From Novosphingobium sp. 28-62-57 (GTDB lineage Bacteria; Pseudomonadota; Alphaproteobacteria; Sphingomonadales; Sphingomonadaceae): a stretch of 64,000 bases of DNA. The translations under genes and the position numbers were made by a program. The notes beneath the pieces were generated by a model. That model was not told the origin of the DNA. It made no database searches and worked only from the letters and a program-made list of their open reading frames with translations. The first letter of the stretch is position 1; every line of letters begins with the position of its first letter. Shown here one piece after another: positions 55,597 through 64,000 of this stretch. The DNA is taken from positions 1 to 64,000 of the forward strand of contig NCGO01000009.1 of the NCBI GenBank assembly GCA_002256985.1. The letters are read 5' to 3'.

Positions 55597-56574
55597 ATGC
55601 CCAATCCAGAAGTGACATTCCCCGCCCGTTTCGCCTCTGTCAGCGCGCTGGCCTATGCCAAGCCTGATGGATCGGCCGAAGTCGTGACCCTCGACACGCC
55701 GCTGCCGGTCGCAGGCGCTGCATTGGCCTTTTCCTTGCCCGATGGCTCATCGCAGCCCGTGTCTGACGTTGCGCCACTGCCGGTTGCACCGGCGGCTCTG
55801 CCTGACGGCACAGCACATATCGGCAATGTGTTCGTCGATGATGTTGCTGATGGCCTTCTGGTGAGCGGCACTGCAACTGCGGCGGCTGTCGTCGTTGCAA
55901 GTTCGCTTGCCGGTTTCGGCGGGGGATCGTTTCAGGTCGTCAACCAGGGATCAGGTTGCACGATAGTCTACGAACAGTCGAATGACGGGGTCACATGGCT
56001 GACCTTGCCGGTCATTCCGGTCAATGGCGCAAATACCTCGCCAGTTACGAATTCTACCAACGTGGGCATCTTCGCCTTTGCATCGAGCGCCGCGCAAGTC
56101 CGCGCTCGTGTATCGACTTATGGCAGCGGGACTGTGTCGGTGGTCCTCGTGCTGAAGCGGCGGCCTTTGAATGTTGTCGGCACATCGCTGGCCAGTGGCA
56201 GTTCCTCGATCGGCAACGTGAATGTTACCGGCACGGTGAACACGAATGTCGGCTTTAACGACAGCACAGCCCCGCTGGTTGCTGATGCGACATTTACGGG
56301 TACGGGCCGGGCCAGTGCATCCGCGCAGTTCTGCTTTTTCTCTGCCACAGCTTTTGCGGATGCTGCCGGTACGCTCTTTATGGAACAGTCACTCGACAAT
56401 GGGGCAACGTATCAGCCTGTTGCCATCGGTGCCCTTACCGCTGGAACAGCGCAGCAGGTGACTGTCAGACTGACCGGCGCTTATAGTGCGGCGACGCTCT
56501 ATCGGGTCCGCTATGTGAATGGCCCTGCCGCGCAAGGCCTGTTCAGATTGTCGAGCGCGTTTTCGGCCCGCTAA
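55597..56574 (+). CDS. Hypothetical protein with two repeated beta domains
   Basis: 325 residues, no signal peptide. After a linker region (AYAKPDGSAEVVTLDTPLPV) two similar beta-rich halves are seen: CTIVYEQSNDGVTWLTLPVI and LFMEQSLDNGATYQPVAIGA share the EQS-DG-T pattern and positions within each half. Glycine- and threonine-rich strands and phage-tail-like composition suggest a phage or cell-surface structural protein, but I recognise no family. ATG 55597 has GGAG six bases upstream. An upstream ATG at 55585 is the same GGAG's own codon. Confidence 0.6.
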   Translation: MPNPEVTFPARFASVSALAYAKPDGSAEVVTLDTPLPVAGAALAFSLPDGSSQPVSDVAPLPVAPAALPDGTAHIGNVFVDDVADGLLVSGTATAAAVVVASSLAGFGGGSFQVVNQGSGCTIVYEQSNDGVTWLTLPVIPVNGANTSPVTNSTNVGIFAFASSAAQVRARVSTYGSGTVSVVLVLKRRPLNVVGTSLASGSSSIGNVNVTGTVNTNVGFNDSTAPLVADATFTGTGRASASAQFCFFSATAFADAAGTLFMEQSLDNGATYQPVAIGALTAGTAQQVTVRLTGAYSAATLYRVRYVNGPAAQGLFRLSSAFSAR

Positions 56575-56589
56575 GGCAAGGCTTGACGT

Positions 56590-58083
56590 CTAATAGTTCC
56601 ACTGCACTTGCGCGCGGACCACGTCGCCCTTTGCGCGGCCGGTCCGCCGCTCGTCCGCTTCGTTGCGGGTCACGTTGGAATAGCTGACTGCGATTTCCAG
56701 TTCTTTCATCGGCAGCCATTCGACGCCGGCTTCATATTCATCGGTTTCGAGCCGGGGCGCGTTGGTCGCTGATTTCCAGCCGCCGCGATACTTCTGCCAA
56801 CGGGCGAAGGGGATGATCTGGCCCACCGGGGTTTCCGGCACGCGGTACATGGCCATGACATAGCCCCCTGTGGCGCGCTGGGAGCGGATCGCGCCCAGCG
56901 CCGAGTCCCACTGAGGCGCGGTGCCGAACGTCCATTCGGCCTGAATGCCGAAGGGCGCGGGATAGATCATGCCGTGGAAGTTCACATGATTATCGTCAAA
57001 CGAAGCGGCAGAGACGCCCCCTGTTCGCACTTCGGGACGGAACTGGTTGCGCATGGCGGTGACCCCGAATTCTGCCACCTGTCCGGCAAGGCCGATGCCA
57101 TCGAGACGGAACGGCATCGTGGCCATCGCCACTGTCATCAAACCGCCGTTGCGTTCGATGCGGTTGATGCCCTGGCCATTATAGGCCGCCAGCGCAAACG
57201 CGCCGTAATTGCCGAACAGTTTCTGGCCATCTTCGGCCAGCTCATCCCAGATCTTCTGCACTGCGGGGGGCGTGTAATAGAGCACGACGCCAAGATCACG
57301 CTCACCGGGCACCGGCGCATTGATCGCGTCGGTACGGTCAAGCGGGATACGGTTGGACGAGCTTTGCAGGTTTTCCCAGCCATAAGGCACCTTCGATTGC
57401 CCAACGCGCACTTTCAGGGTCTTGGCCTTGTCAAGGAAGACGTCGGCATAGGCATCGCGCATCTGGAAGAAGTGCTGACGCGGTTCGGTGCCTGACTGGT
57501 TGCTTACAGCCGCCGCAATATCGCCTTGGACATACAAGGAAACGCGATCGGAAATGTCACCCTGCACCACAAGGCGGGCACGGCGCAGCGAGAAATTGCC
57601 GTTTTCGTTGATGCCGCTGTCCTGCACCGACCGCAGGCGCGAGATGCCGGCAGGCGCGGACTTTGGCCCGCTGACGATCTCGTTCATGCGCATCTGTGTG
57701 TAGCCGCGGATCATCAGCTTTTCGTGCCACGCTTTCTTCTTTGGCACCGGCGCCGCTTCCGGCATCGAAGAGGAGGCTGCCAACCTGGGATCTTCGGGAG
57801 CGCTGACCCCAACCGGCGGGGTTGCTGTCGCAAGCTCTGCAGCAGCCTGCTCCACAGGGGCAGGGGCAGGAGTACGGGCATCAGCGAGGGTGGGCGCGGG
57901 TGTCTCAGCGCCTCGTTGCGCCATTTGCAGGGCGCGCACTAGCGCTTTCAATTCATCAACCTGACGCTGAAGGTCGGCAATCTTTGCATCTGCATTCTGC
58001 CCGGAGGTCTGGCCGTGTGCGGCTCCTGCTGCACTTACAAAAACGGTCGCTGCCAAAGCTGCCTTGAAGGCTTTGCCGTTCAT
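56590..58083 (-). CDS. Phosphate-selective porin (OprO/OprP-like)
   Basis: 497 residues. A signal peptide (ALAATVFVSAAGAAHG) is followed by a short coiled coil (KIADLQRQVDELKALVRALQ), a Pro/Ala-rich linker and a 16-strand-type barrel starting MIRGYTQMRMNEIV, with RRARLVVQGDISDRVSLYVQ GDI and ending in AQVQWNY with an aromatic residue. It belongs to the Pfam porin O/P group. GAGGA is upstream of ATG 58083. A three-repeat Pho box lies 60-86 bases upstream, so expression is likely induced by phosphate starvation through PhoB. Confidence 0.85.
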   Translation of the reverse strand: MNGKAFKAALAATVFVSAAGAAHGQTSGQNADAKIADLQRQVDELKALVRALQMAQRGAETPAPTLADARTPAPAPVEQAAAELATATPPVGVSAPEDPRLAASSSMPEAAPVPKKKAWHEKLMIRGYTQMRMNEIVSGPKSAPAGISRLRSVQDSGINENGNFSLRRARLVVQGDISDRVSLYVQGDIAAAVSNQSGTEPRQHFFQMRDAYADVFLDKAKTLKVRVGQSKVPYGWENLQSSSNRIPLDRTDAINAPVPGERDLGVVLYYTPPAVQKIWDELAEDGQKLFGNYGAFALAAYNGQGINRIERNGGLMTVAMATMPFRLDGIGLAGQVAEFGVTAMRNQFRPEVRTGGVSAASFDDNHVNFHGMIYPAPFGIQAEWTFGTAPQWDSALGAIRSQRATGGYVMAMYRVPETPVGQIIPFARWQKYRGGWKSATNAPRLETDEYEAGVEWLPMKELEIAVSYSNVTRNEADERRTGRAKGDVVRAQVQWNY

Positions 58084-58142
58084 TTCTCGATTTTCCTCAA
58101 GCTGCGTCCGTCTGCACTGGCGCCGCCGCTAGTCTGGTAAAG

Positions 58143-58169
58143 TGACGGATATATGACAATATATTGACA
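58143..58169 (-). promoter_or_regulatory. Candidate PhoB box (three direct repeats)
   Basis: On the minus strand TGTCA, TGTCA and CGTCA occur at exactly 11-base intervals (starting at 58169, 58158 and 58147) with A+T-rich spacers, the pattern of Pho boxes. It sits 60 bases upstream of the porin start. Confidence 0.75.
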
Positions 58170-58394
58170 TTTTAGTGGGTGAGTATGCGGCTTTTAGCAC
58201 CGTATGTTTTTGTAATAAATGCAAAAACGCATAATTACATTTTTATGTAATTCGTCAGAAAATTGACATCAATTTGTCGAAATCTGGGCCGGCAGAGGCA
58301 TGTGCCCCTGCACCAGCGGCTGGCGTGACTCGCGCGCCGTCACCTGCTAACGGCGCTCGCATGCGCATCGCACCGCTCCTTATCAAAGACCGAC

Positions 58395-60212
58395 ATGACT
58401 GAACTTTCGCTGATCCGTAATTTCTCAATCATTGCCCATATCGACCACGGCAAGTCTACGTTGGCGGATCGCCTGATCCAGCACACGGGCGGCCTGTCGG
58501 CGCGTGAAATGTCCGAGCAGGTGCTCGACAACATGGACATCGAAAAAGAGCGCGGGATTACGATCAAGGCGCAGACCGTGCGGCTGGACTATACCGCCAA
58601 GGATGGCCGCACCTATCAGTTGAACCTGATGGACACGCCCGGGCACGTGGACTTCGCTTATGAAGTGAGCCGCAGCCTGGCGGCGTGCGAAGGCGCGCTG
58701 CTGGTGGTGGATGCGGCGCAAGGCGTGGAAGCGCAGACGCTGGCCAACGTCTACCAGTCGATCGAGCATGATCATGAGATCGTGCCGGTCATCAACAAGA
58801 TCGATCTGCCCGCGGCCGAGCCGGAAAAGGTCCGCGCCGAGATCGAAGATATCATCGGCATCGACGCGAGCAACGCGGTGATGACCAGTGCCAAATCCGG
58901 CATCGGCATCGAAGAAGTGCTTGATGCCGTGGTCGAACGTATTCCGCCTCCGGGCGGAGATCGCGATGCACCGTTGACCGCGATGCTGGTCGATTCCTGG
59001 TACGATCAATACCTTGGCGTCGTCATCCTCGTGCGGGTGATCAATGGCGTGATCCGCAAGGGTCTGCAGGTCAGATTCATGGCAGGCGGCACCGAGCATC
59101 TGATTGACCGGGTTGGCTGCATGCGACCCAAGATCGAGACGCTGGACGAGCTGGGGCCGGGCGAAATCGGCTTTATCACCGCGCAGATCAAGGACGTTGG
59201 GCAAGCCCGCGTGGGTGACACGATCACCACGGTCAAGAACGGCGCAACGCAGGCGCTTCCCGGCTTCAAGGAAGTGCAGCCGGTGGTGTTCTGCGGCATC
59301 TTCCCGGTTGATGCGGCCGAGTTTGAAAAGCTGCGCGAAAGCATCAGCCGTTTGCGGCTTAACGACGCCAGCTTCAGCTTCGAGATGGAATCGAGCGCGG
59401 CGCTGGGCTTCGGCTTCCGCTGCGGGTTCCTTGGTCTTTTGCACCTTGAGATCATTCAGGAGCGCTTGACGCGCGAATATGACCTCGATCTGATCACGAC
59501 CGCGCCGTCGGTGGTCTATCGCATTCAGCTCAACAAAAGCCGGACCGATGATGCGCGCGAGATCATGCTGCACAACCCGGCGGACTATCCCGATCCCAGC
59601 CGCATCGCGCAGATCGATGAACCGTGGATCAAGGGCACGATTTACACGCCCGACGAATACCTCGGCTCGATCCTGAAGCTATGTCAGGACAGGCGCGGCG
59701 TGCAGACCGGGCTGACTTATGTGGGCGGTCGCGCGCAGGTGACCTATGAATTGCCGCTCAACGAAGTGGTGTTCGATTTCTACGATCGGCTCAAGTCCAT
59801 CAGCCGCGGCTACGCTTCGTTCGATTACGAACAGATCGGGCTGCGCGAGGGTGACCTTGTGAAGATGAGCATCCTTGTCAACAACGAGCCGGTCGATGCA
59901 TTGTCGATGATCGTCCACCGCAGCGCTGCCGAAGCGCGCGGGCGGCATATGTGTGAGCGCCTGAAGGACCTGATCCCGCGTCACCTGTTCAAGATTCCGG
60001 TGCAGGCGGCCATTGGTGGCAAGGTCGTCGCGCGTGAGACGATTGCAGCCATGCGCAAGGACGTGACCGCCAAATGCTATGGCGGCGACATCAGCCGCAA
60101 GAAGAAGCTGCTCGACAAGCAGAAGAAGGGCAAGGCCCGGATGCGCGAGTACGGGAATGTGAGCATCCCGCAGGAAGCATTCATCGCGGCGCTGCGGATG
60201 GGCGAGGAATAG
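58395..60212 (+). CDS. lepA: Elongation factor 4 (LepA)
   Basis: 605 residues: [73 protein letters not shown] and the C-terminal [49 protein letters not shown], the LepA-specific tail. It is a ribosome-binding GTPase that back-translocates or helps assemble the 30S. It stands alone; lepB is not next to it. Confidence 0.98.
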   Translation: MTELSLIRNFSIIAHIDHGKSTLADRLIQHTGGLSAREMSEQVLDNMDIEKERGITIKAQTVRLDYTAKDGRTYQLNLMDTPGHVDFAYEVSRSLAACEGALLVVDAAQGVEAQTLANVYQSIEHDHEIVPVINKIDLPAAEPEKVRAEIEDIIGIDASNAVMTSAKSGIGIEEVLDAVVERIPPPGGDRDAPLTAMLVDSWYDQYLGVVILVRVINGVIRKGLQVRFMAGGTEHLIDRVGCMRPKIETLDELGPGEIGFITAQIKDVGQARVGDTITTVKNGATQALPGFKEVQPVVFCGIFPVDAAEFEKLRESISRLRLNDASFSFEMESSAALGFGFRCGFLGLLHLEIIQERLTREYDLDLITTAPSVVYRIQLNKSRTDDAREIMLHNPADYPDPSRIAQIDEPWIKGTIYTPDEYLGSILKLCQDRRGVQTGLTYVGGRAQVTYELPLNEVVFDFYDRLKSISRGYASFDYEQIGLREGDLVKMSILVNNEPVDALSMIVHRSAAEARGRHMCERLKDLIPRHLFKIPVQAAIGGKVVARETIAAMRKDVTAKCYGGDISRKKKLLDKQKKGKARMREYGNVSIPQEAFIAALRMGEE

Positions 60213-60236
60213 GCCCACGCCGCTTTGCGCCGGCAT

Positions 60237-60334
60237 CCTTCGACAAGCTCAGGATGAGCGGGTGATGTTCAATCTCAGCGACAAGCACGAGCAGGGAAGC
60301 TAACTCTTCCCCGCTCGTGCTGAGCCTGTCGAAG
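60237..60334. repeat. Long imperfect inverted repeat between lepA and the helicase gene
   Basis: Arms starting CTTCGACAAGCTCAGGATGA (60239) and the near-complement ending CTGAGCCTGTCGAAG (60320-60334) pair over about 25 bases. The word is a well-known dispersed REP. It may also act as terminator between convergent genes. Confidence 0.75.
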
Positions 60335-60342
60335 CACGCGTT

Positions 60343-62139
60343 TCAGCGCGCGCCTTGCGGCCCCTTGCGGTGTGGCTTGCCCTGCGGACGGGCACCTGCC
60401 GGGTGAGGGCGGTTGGGCGGACGGCGCTCATCGCCACCCGGACCGCTGCTGCGCGGGCCATTGTGGCGTGGTCCATCATGCCGTGGTCCATCATGGCGGG
60501 GCGCTTCACGGCGATTGTCGCGGGCCACTTCGCGCGGGCCTTCGGGGGCGGCTTCGATGTGGATGCCGTTTTCGTCCTCACCCTTGGGATCAGCAGTGCG
60601 GCGCACGGCATCGGCAAAGCGATCAGCAATCGCGCGCGGCACCTGGAACCAGGTGTCGTTCGGCGTAATGCGGATCGCACCGATTTCCTGACGCGAGACG
60701 TGGCCACGGCGGCACAGCGTGGGGAGGATCCAGCGCGGGTCGGCGTTCTGGCGGCGGCCCACATCCATGCGGAACCAGACCACATCGTCAAAGCCGGGGC
60801 GGTGCGCGGCCTGCTTGCGATCTTCGCCGCTGCCCGAAAGCAGTTCTTCGGGCTGGGGCAAGTTGGCACGGTGCGCGCGGACAAGCGCGGCGGCAAGGTC
60901 TTCGGGGCTGCGCTGTTCGAGCAGGACGCGCGCGATTTCCAGATCGGCCTCGTCAGCCTCAACCGGGGCAAGAATGGTTTCGAGCAGGCGTTCACGGTCC
61001 TGCGCGCGGATCGCTTCGGGCGTCGGCACTTCGGCCCATTCAGCATTGATGCGTGCGCCGCGCAGCATCATTTCCACCCGGCGACGGCGCGGGAAGGGGA
61101 CGATCAGCACGGCGGTGCCCTTCTTGCCCGCGCGTCCGGTGCGGCCTGAACGGTGCTGCAGCGTTTCGGCATCGCGCGGGATTTCCACGTGGACGACAAG
61201 GCTGAGCGAGGGCAGGTCGATTCCGCGCGCGGCAACGTCGGTCGCCACGCAGACGCGGGCGCGGCGATCACGCAGCGCTTGCAACGCGTTGTTGCGTTCC
61301 GACTGGCTATGCTCGCCCGAAAGCGCAACGGCGGTAAAGCCGCGCTCGATCAGTGTGGCGTGCAGGCGGCGTACATTGTCACGCGTCGCGCAAAACAGCA
61401 TCGCAGTTTCAGCTTCGTGGAAGCGCAGCAGGTTGACCACAGCAGCTTCGATTTCAGCGGGAGCGACGGCGATGGCGCGATAGGCAATGTCGCCATGGCC
61501 GCGATTTTCGCCCACGGTGGAAATGCGCAGTGCATTTTGCTGATAACGCTTGGCCAGCGCCTCGATCGGCTTTGGCATCGTGGCCGAAAACAGCAGCGTG
61601 CGGCGGTTGGCCGGCGTTGCGTCGAGCAGTTCTTCAAGGTCCTCGCGGAAGCCCATGTCGAGCATTTCGTCGGCTTCATCGAGCACGACGCAGGCCAGCG
61701 CTGAAAGGTCGAGCGCGCCACGTTCGTGATGATCACGCAGGCGGCCCGGGGTGCCGACCACGATATGCGCGCCGTTCTGCAGCATGCGGCGTTCGCGCGA
61801 TGGGTCCATCCCGCCAACGCAAGTGGCGATGCGCGCTTTTGTGGGGGCATAGAGCCATTCAAGCTCACGGCTGACCTGCAGCGCCAGTTCGCGCGTCGGC
61901 GCAATCACCAGCGCCAGCGGGGCGGTGGCAAAGGGCAGCGCGCTGTCATCGCTGACAAGCTCGTTGGCGATGGCAAGGCCGAAGGCCACGGTCTTGCCCG
62001 AGCCGGTCTGCGCCGAAACGACCAGATCGCGCCCCTTGGCTTCGGGTTCGGAAACAGCGGTCTGGACCGGGGTCAGCGCGGTATAGCCATGCGCTTCGAG
62101 AGCCTGCGCGAGCGGGCTGGGGAGGTGTGAAAAAGTCAT
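60343..62139 (-). CDS. DEAD-box RNA helicase with DbpA-like RNA-binding domain
   Basis: About 598 residues. Helicase motifs in order: Q motif YTALTPVQTAV, motif I SAQTGSGKT, Ia PTRELALQVS, II LDEADEMLDMGFRED, III FSATMP, V VATDVAARGIDLPSL, VI HRSGRTGRAGKKG. A DbpA-type RNA-binding domain follows (DDVVWFRMDVGRRQNADPRW), then an Arg/Gly/His-rich disordered tail (PRHDGPRHDGPRHNGPRSSG). Such enzymes assist 50S assembly and cold adaptation. ATG 62139 is the family start (MTFSHLPSPL); the frame is open upstream but not conserved. Confidence 0.93.
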   Translation of the reverse strand: MTFSHLPSPLAQALEAHGYTALTPVQTAVSEPEAKGRDLVVSAQTGSGKTVAFGLAIANELVSDDSALPFATAPLALVIAPTRELALQVSRELEWLYAPTKARIATCVGGMDPSRERRMLQNGAHIVVGTPGRLRDHHERGALDLSALACVVLDEADEMLDMGFREDLEELLDATPANRRTLLFSATMPKPIEALAKRYQQNALRISTVGENRGHGDIAYRAIAVAPAEIEAAVVNLLRFHEAETAMLFCATRDNVRRLHATLIERGFTAVALSGEHSQSERNNALQALRDRRARVCVATDVAARGIDLPSLSLVVHVEIPRDAETLQHRSGRTGRAGKKGTAVLIVPFPRRRRVEMMLRGARINAEWAEVPTPEAIRAQDRERLLETILAPVEADEADLEIARVLLEQRSPEDLAAALVRAHRANLPQPEELLSGSGEDRKQAAHRPGFDDVVWFRMDVGRRQNADPRWILPTLCRRGHVSRQEIGAIRITPNDTWFQVPRAIADRFADAVRRTADPKGEDENGIHIEAAPEGPREVARDNRREAPRHDGPRHDGPRHNGPRSSGPGGDERRPPNRPHPAGARPQGKPHRKGPQGAR

Positions 62140-62422
62140 CGTCAAAGTCGCCATTCCTGCCGCGTGCGCGGCATTTCGCAAAGTGTTGGGCCTATCGGCT
62201 TGGTTCCGGGGCGCCATTCCAGCCGAATTGCCTTCGGTCGAATCGCCCCCGGTTGAATCGCCAAAGCCCGTTCCCACACAGTGCACGGCGATACCTGTGG
62301 CGCGGCCCTTACACAGGTTTTTCCGTTTTGGCGCATATTTCTTTTGTGAAACGCTCACTTGATTAGGCACACTAACATATGTGATGGTGGCAAAAGCCCG
62401 AAAACAGGGCGTGGAGAGGCCA

Positions 62423-63358
62423 ATGACCGAACTTGCTGAGCCCCGCTTGCCAGAGCCCGATGCAATCGAGGGCACTGCCCGCAGCGCGCCTGCGCTGATC
62501 CGCTACCTTGGGCCGGGGGAATACGTGACGCGGCGCTATGTGTCGCAAGGGGCCGAAATGAACACCGGCGACTACTTCGATTATGCCAGCGAAGTGCGCG
62601 ATGGCATGCCGATCCGCGATCATTTTTCGCTGGATGTCCACGGGTTCATGCTGGGCAAGCACCGCTCTGCCATTGCTGACTTTCATGACAAGGCGGCGGT
62701 AGATGAAGGCTATCTGCAAGAGGTTGAAGCGCTGGTAACCCACCTGTGCGGTGCCACCCGCACAGCCGCGCAAGGCTGGATGATCCGCACATCGGCCGAT
62801 CTTTCCGCCCGCGCCAAGCAGAAGGTCGAAGGGTATCAGCATTCCGGCGGTATCCAACCACCCGCTGGTGAAGCGCATGTCGATTACAACGAGATCACCG
62901 GGCGCAGGGCGGCGGCGCGCGTCTATCAGGACCGCTTTCCCGATGGTCCGGGCTACAGCCGCTATATCTGCTTCTCGCTCTGGCGCACATTCTCACCCGG
63001 CCCGCAGGACTGGCCGCTGGCCGTGTGTGACGGACGCACCGTGCAGGACGAGGAGACGGCATCAAACACGCTGTTCGTGGTCGATGAATTTCCCACCGGC
63101 GATGCGCTGACGGCACCGGTCGAAGGCGAAGACCAGATGATCGCCGCCACGATCTTTCGCCATCGCGATCGCCATCGCTGGTGGTATTTCTCGAACATGC
63201 AGGCCGATGATGTGCTGCTGTTCAAGTTTCAGGACAGCGACCACGCCGTGACCTGGCGCTGCCCGCACACGGCGTTTCACGATACCAGCCTGCCCGATGC
63301 CAGAACTCGCGAGAGCATTGAGGTGCGCTGTATCGCGTACTTCGAAAATCGGACTTGA
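62423..63358 (+). CDS. CmcJ/NvfI-family oxidoreductase
   Basis: 311 residues. The Fe(II)/2-oxoglutarate-oxygenase-like core includes AHVDYNEITGRRAAARVYQD (HxD), FSLWRTFSPGPQDWPLAVCD and DDVLLFKFQDSDHAVTWRCPHTAFHD with the second His and an Arg. These are features of the CmcJ/NvfI family, known from the cephamycin 7-methoxylase partner and fungal meroterpenoid isomerase; the substrate here is unknown. GAGAGG precedes ATG 62423. The flavin-reductase-like gene follows 49 bases later in the same direction, so the two are probably co-transcribed. Confidence 0.75.
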   Translation: MTELAEPRLPEPDAIEGTARSAPALIRYLGPGEYVTRRYVSQGAEMNTGDYFDYASEVRDGMPIRDHFSLDVHGFMLGKHRSAIADFHDKAAVDEGYLQEVEALVTHLCGATRTAAQGWMIRTSADLSARAKQKVEGYQHSGGIQPPAGEAHVDYNEITGRRAAARVYQDRFPDGPGYSRYICFSLWRTFSPGPQDWPLAVCDGRTVQDEETASNTLFVVDEFPTGDALTAPVEGEDQMIAATIFRHRDRHRWWYFSNMQADDVLLFKFQDSDHAVTWRCPHTAFHDTSLPDARTRESIEVRCIAYFENRT

Positions 63359-63407
63359 ACCAAGAGGGCGGTTGACGCGCGTGCCGTTTGCCGACACGCA
63401 GCCGCGC

Positions 63408-63896
63408 ATGATTGACCCTCGCCATTTTCGCAATGTTCTGGGCACCTGGCCAACCGGTGTCTGCGTGATCACTTCGGTCGATCCTGACGGGACTCGTCAT
63501 GGATTGGTGGTCGGATCGTTCACATCGATCTCGCTCGATCCTCCGCTGGTCGGGTTCTTCCCTGACAAGCGATCCAGCACCTGGCCGAAAATTCAGGCTG
63601 GAGGACGGTTTTGCGTCAATGTGCTCGGTTCGCGGCAATTGGAGCTGTGCAAGCGCTTTGCCGCGCGGGCGGAGGACAAGTTTGCCGAATTGGCGCACGG
63701 CCACACGCCTTCGGGGCAGCCGCTGCTGGAAGATGCGCTGGCATGGATCGATTGCACGGTCGAACGGATCGAAGATATCGGCGATCATTTGCTCGTTGTG
63801 GGGGCGGTGCAAGCGATGGACCGCAGTGAACATGGCACGCCATTGCTGTTCTTTCGTGGCCAATACCACGACGTTACTGATTTGCCCGAGGTCTAA
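63408..63896 (+). CDS. Flavin reductase-like FMN-binding protein
   Basis: About 162 residues with the flavin reductase-like split-barrel motifs: TWPTGVCVITSVDPDGTRHG LVVGSFTSISLDPPLVGFFP, GRFCVNVLGSRQLELCKRFA. Such proteins supply FMNH2 to two-component monooxygenases or act as nitroreductase-like enzymes. The start is ATG 63408 (MIDPRHFRNVLG); GTG 63381 is an alternative. Its likely operon partner is the CmcJ/NvfI-like gene. Confidence 0.85.
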   Translation: MIDPRHFRNVLGTWPTGVCVITSVDPDGTRHGLVVGSFTSISLDPPLVGFFPDKRSSTWPKIQAGGRFCVNVLGSRQLELCKRFAARAEDKFAELAHGHTPSGQPLLEDALAWIDCTVERIEDIGDHLLVVGAVQAMDRSEHGTPLLFFRGQYHDVTDLPEV

Positions 63897-64000
63897 GCGA
63901 AGAAAATCGACAATCGACGCGCCTTTTTCGGGTGTTTTGATTTTCGTCAAGGTTCGGCTGGGCAAGGGCCGTTAGGCAGGTTTTCGACAAGGCCGACCGG

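Overview
The window is a high-G+C alphaproteobacterial chromosome segment. Its gene content points to Sphingomonadales, most likely Novosphingobium or a close relative: a DUF1476/bolA/CGFS-glutaredoxin trio, hemF next to a GNAT gene and a single rel gene, TonB-dependent receptor and porin genes, tandem prolyl oligopeptidases and a CHRD protein. This placement is inferred from content, because no rRNA gene is present.

Layout. 1-4102: remnant of an integrative island ending at the 3' side of tRNA-Thr(TGT), with an N-terminally truncated tyrosine recombinase and an McrB-like AAA+ ATPase whose partner gene is broken. 4103-25729: core genes (DUF429, rarA, a YqjI-like PadR regulator, glycosyltransferase, OMP, kup, typA, a frameshifted TonB receptor, L,D-transpeptidase, infC, pdeM, hemF, rel). 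Divergent from kup lies an unusual regulator: a KdpD-type membrane and GAF input fused straight to a KdpE-type DNA-binding domain, with no kinase or receiver domain. 25730-29606: an accessory array in which 13 copies of a ~22-bp terminal sequence, three of them paired into identical-length 139-bp elements, bound small passengers. Three passengers share one organisation, a start-less 3' ORF tail followed at once by a complete small ORF, which is the arrangement of orphan polymorphic-toxin tip plus immunity modules. The array ends at a REP-associated transposase (RAYT) gene interrupted by an in-frame TGA.

29603-49409: transglutaminase-like gene, the alpha ribosomal operon (rpsM-rpsK-rpoA-rplQ) with a REP cluster between rpoA and rplQ, two tandem prolyl oligopeptidases, two paralogous small secreted proteins, DUF1476/bolA/grxD, a Nudix hydrolase, a 173-bp MITE with 28-bp perfect inverted ends, an aminotransferase, a tadE/tadE/tadG operon and a CHRD protein. 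49410-64000: argG (with its 3' end copied as a 34-bp tandem repeat), a peptidoglycan-binding protein that may be an effector, an aldehyde dehydrogenase, cyclopropane synthase, a phosphate-selective porin with a three-repeat Pho box, lepA, a DEAD-box helicase, a CmcJ/NvfI-like oxidoreductase and a flavin reductase-like gene.

Coordinates of starts were adjusted by ribosome binding sites and family alignment recalled from memory; no database search was possible.
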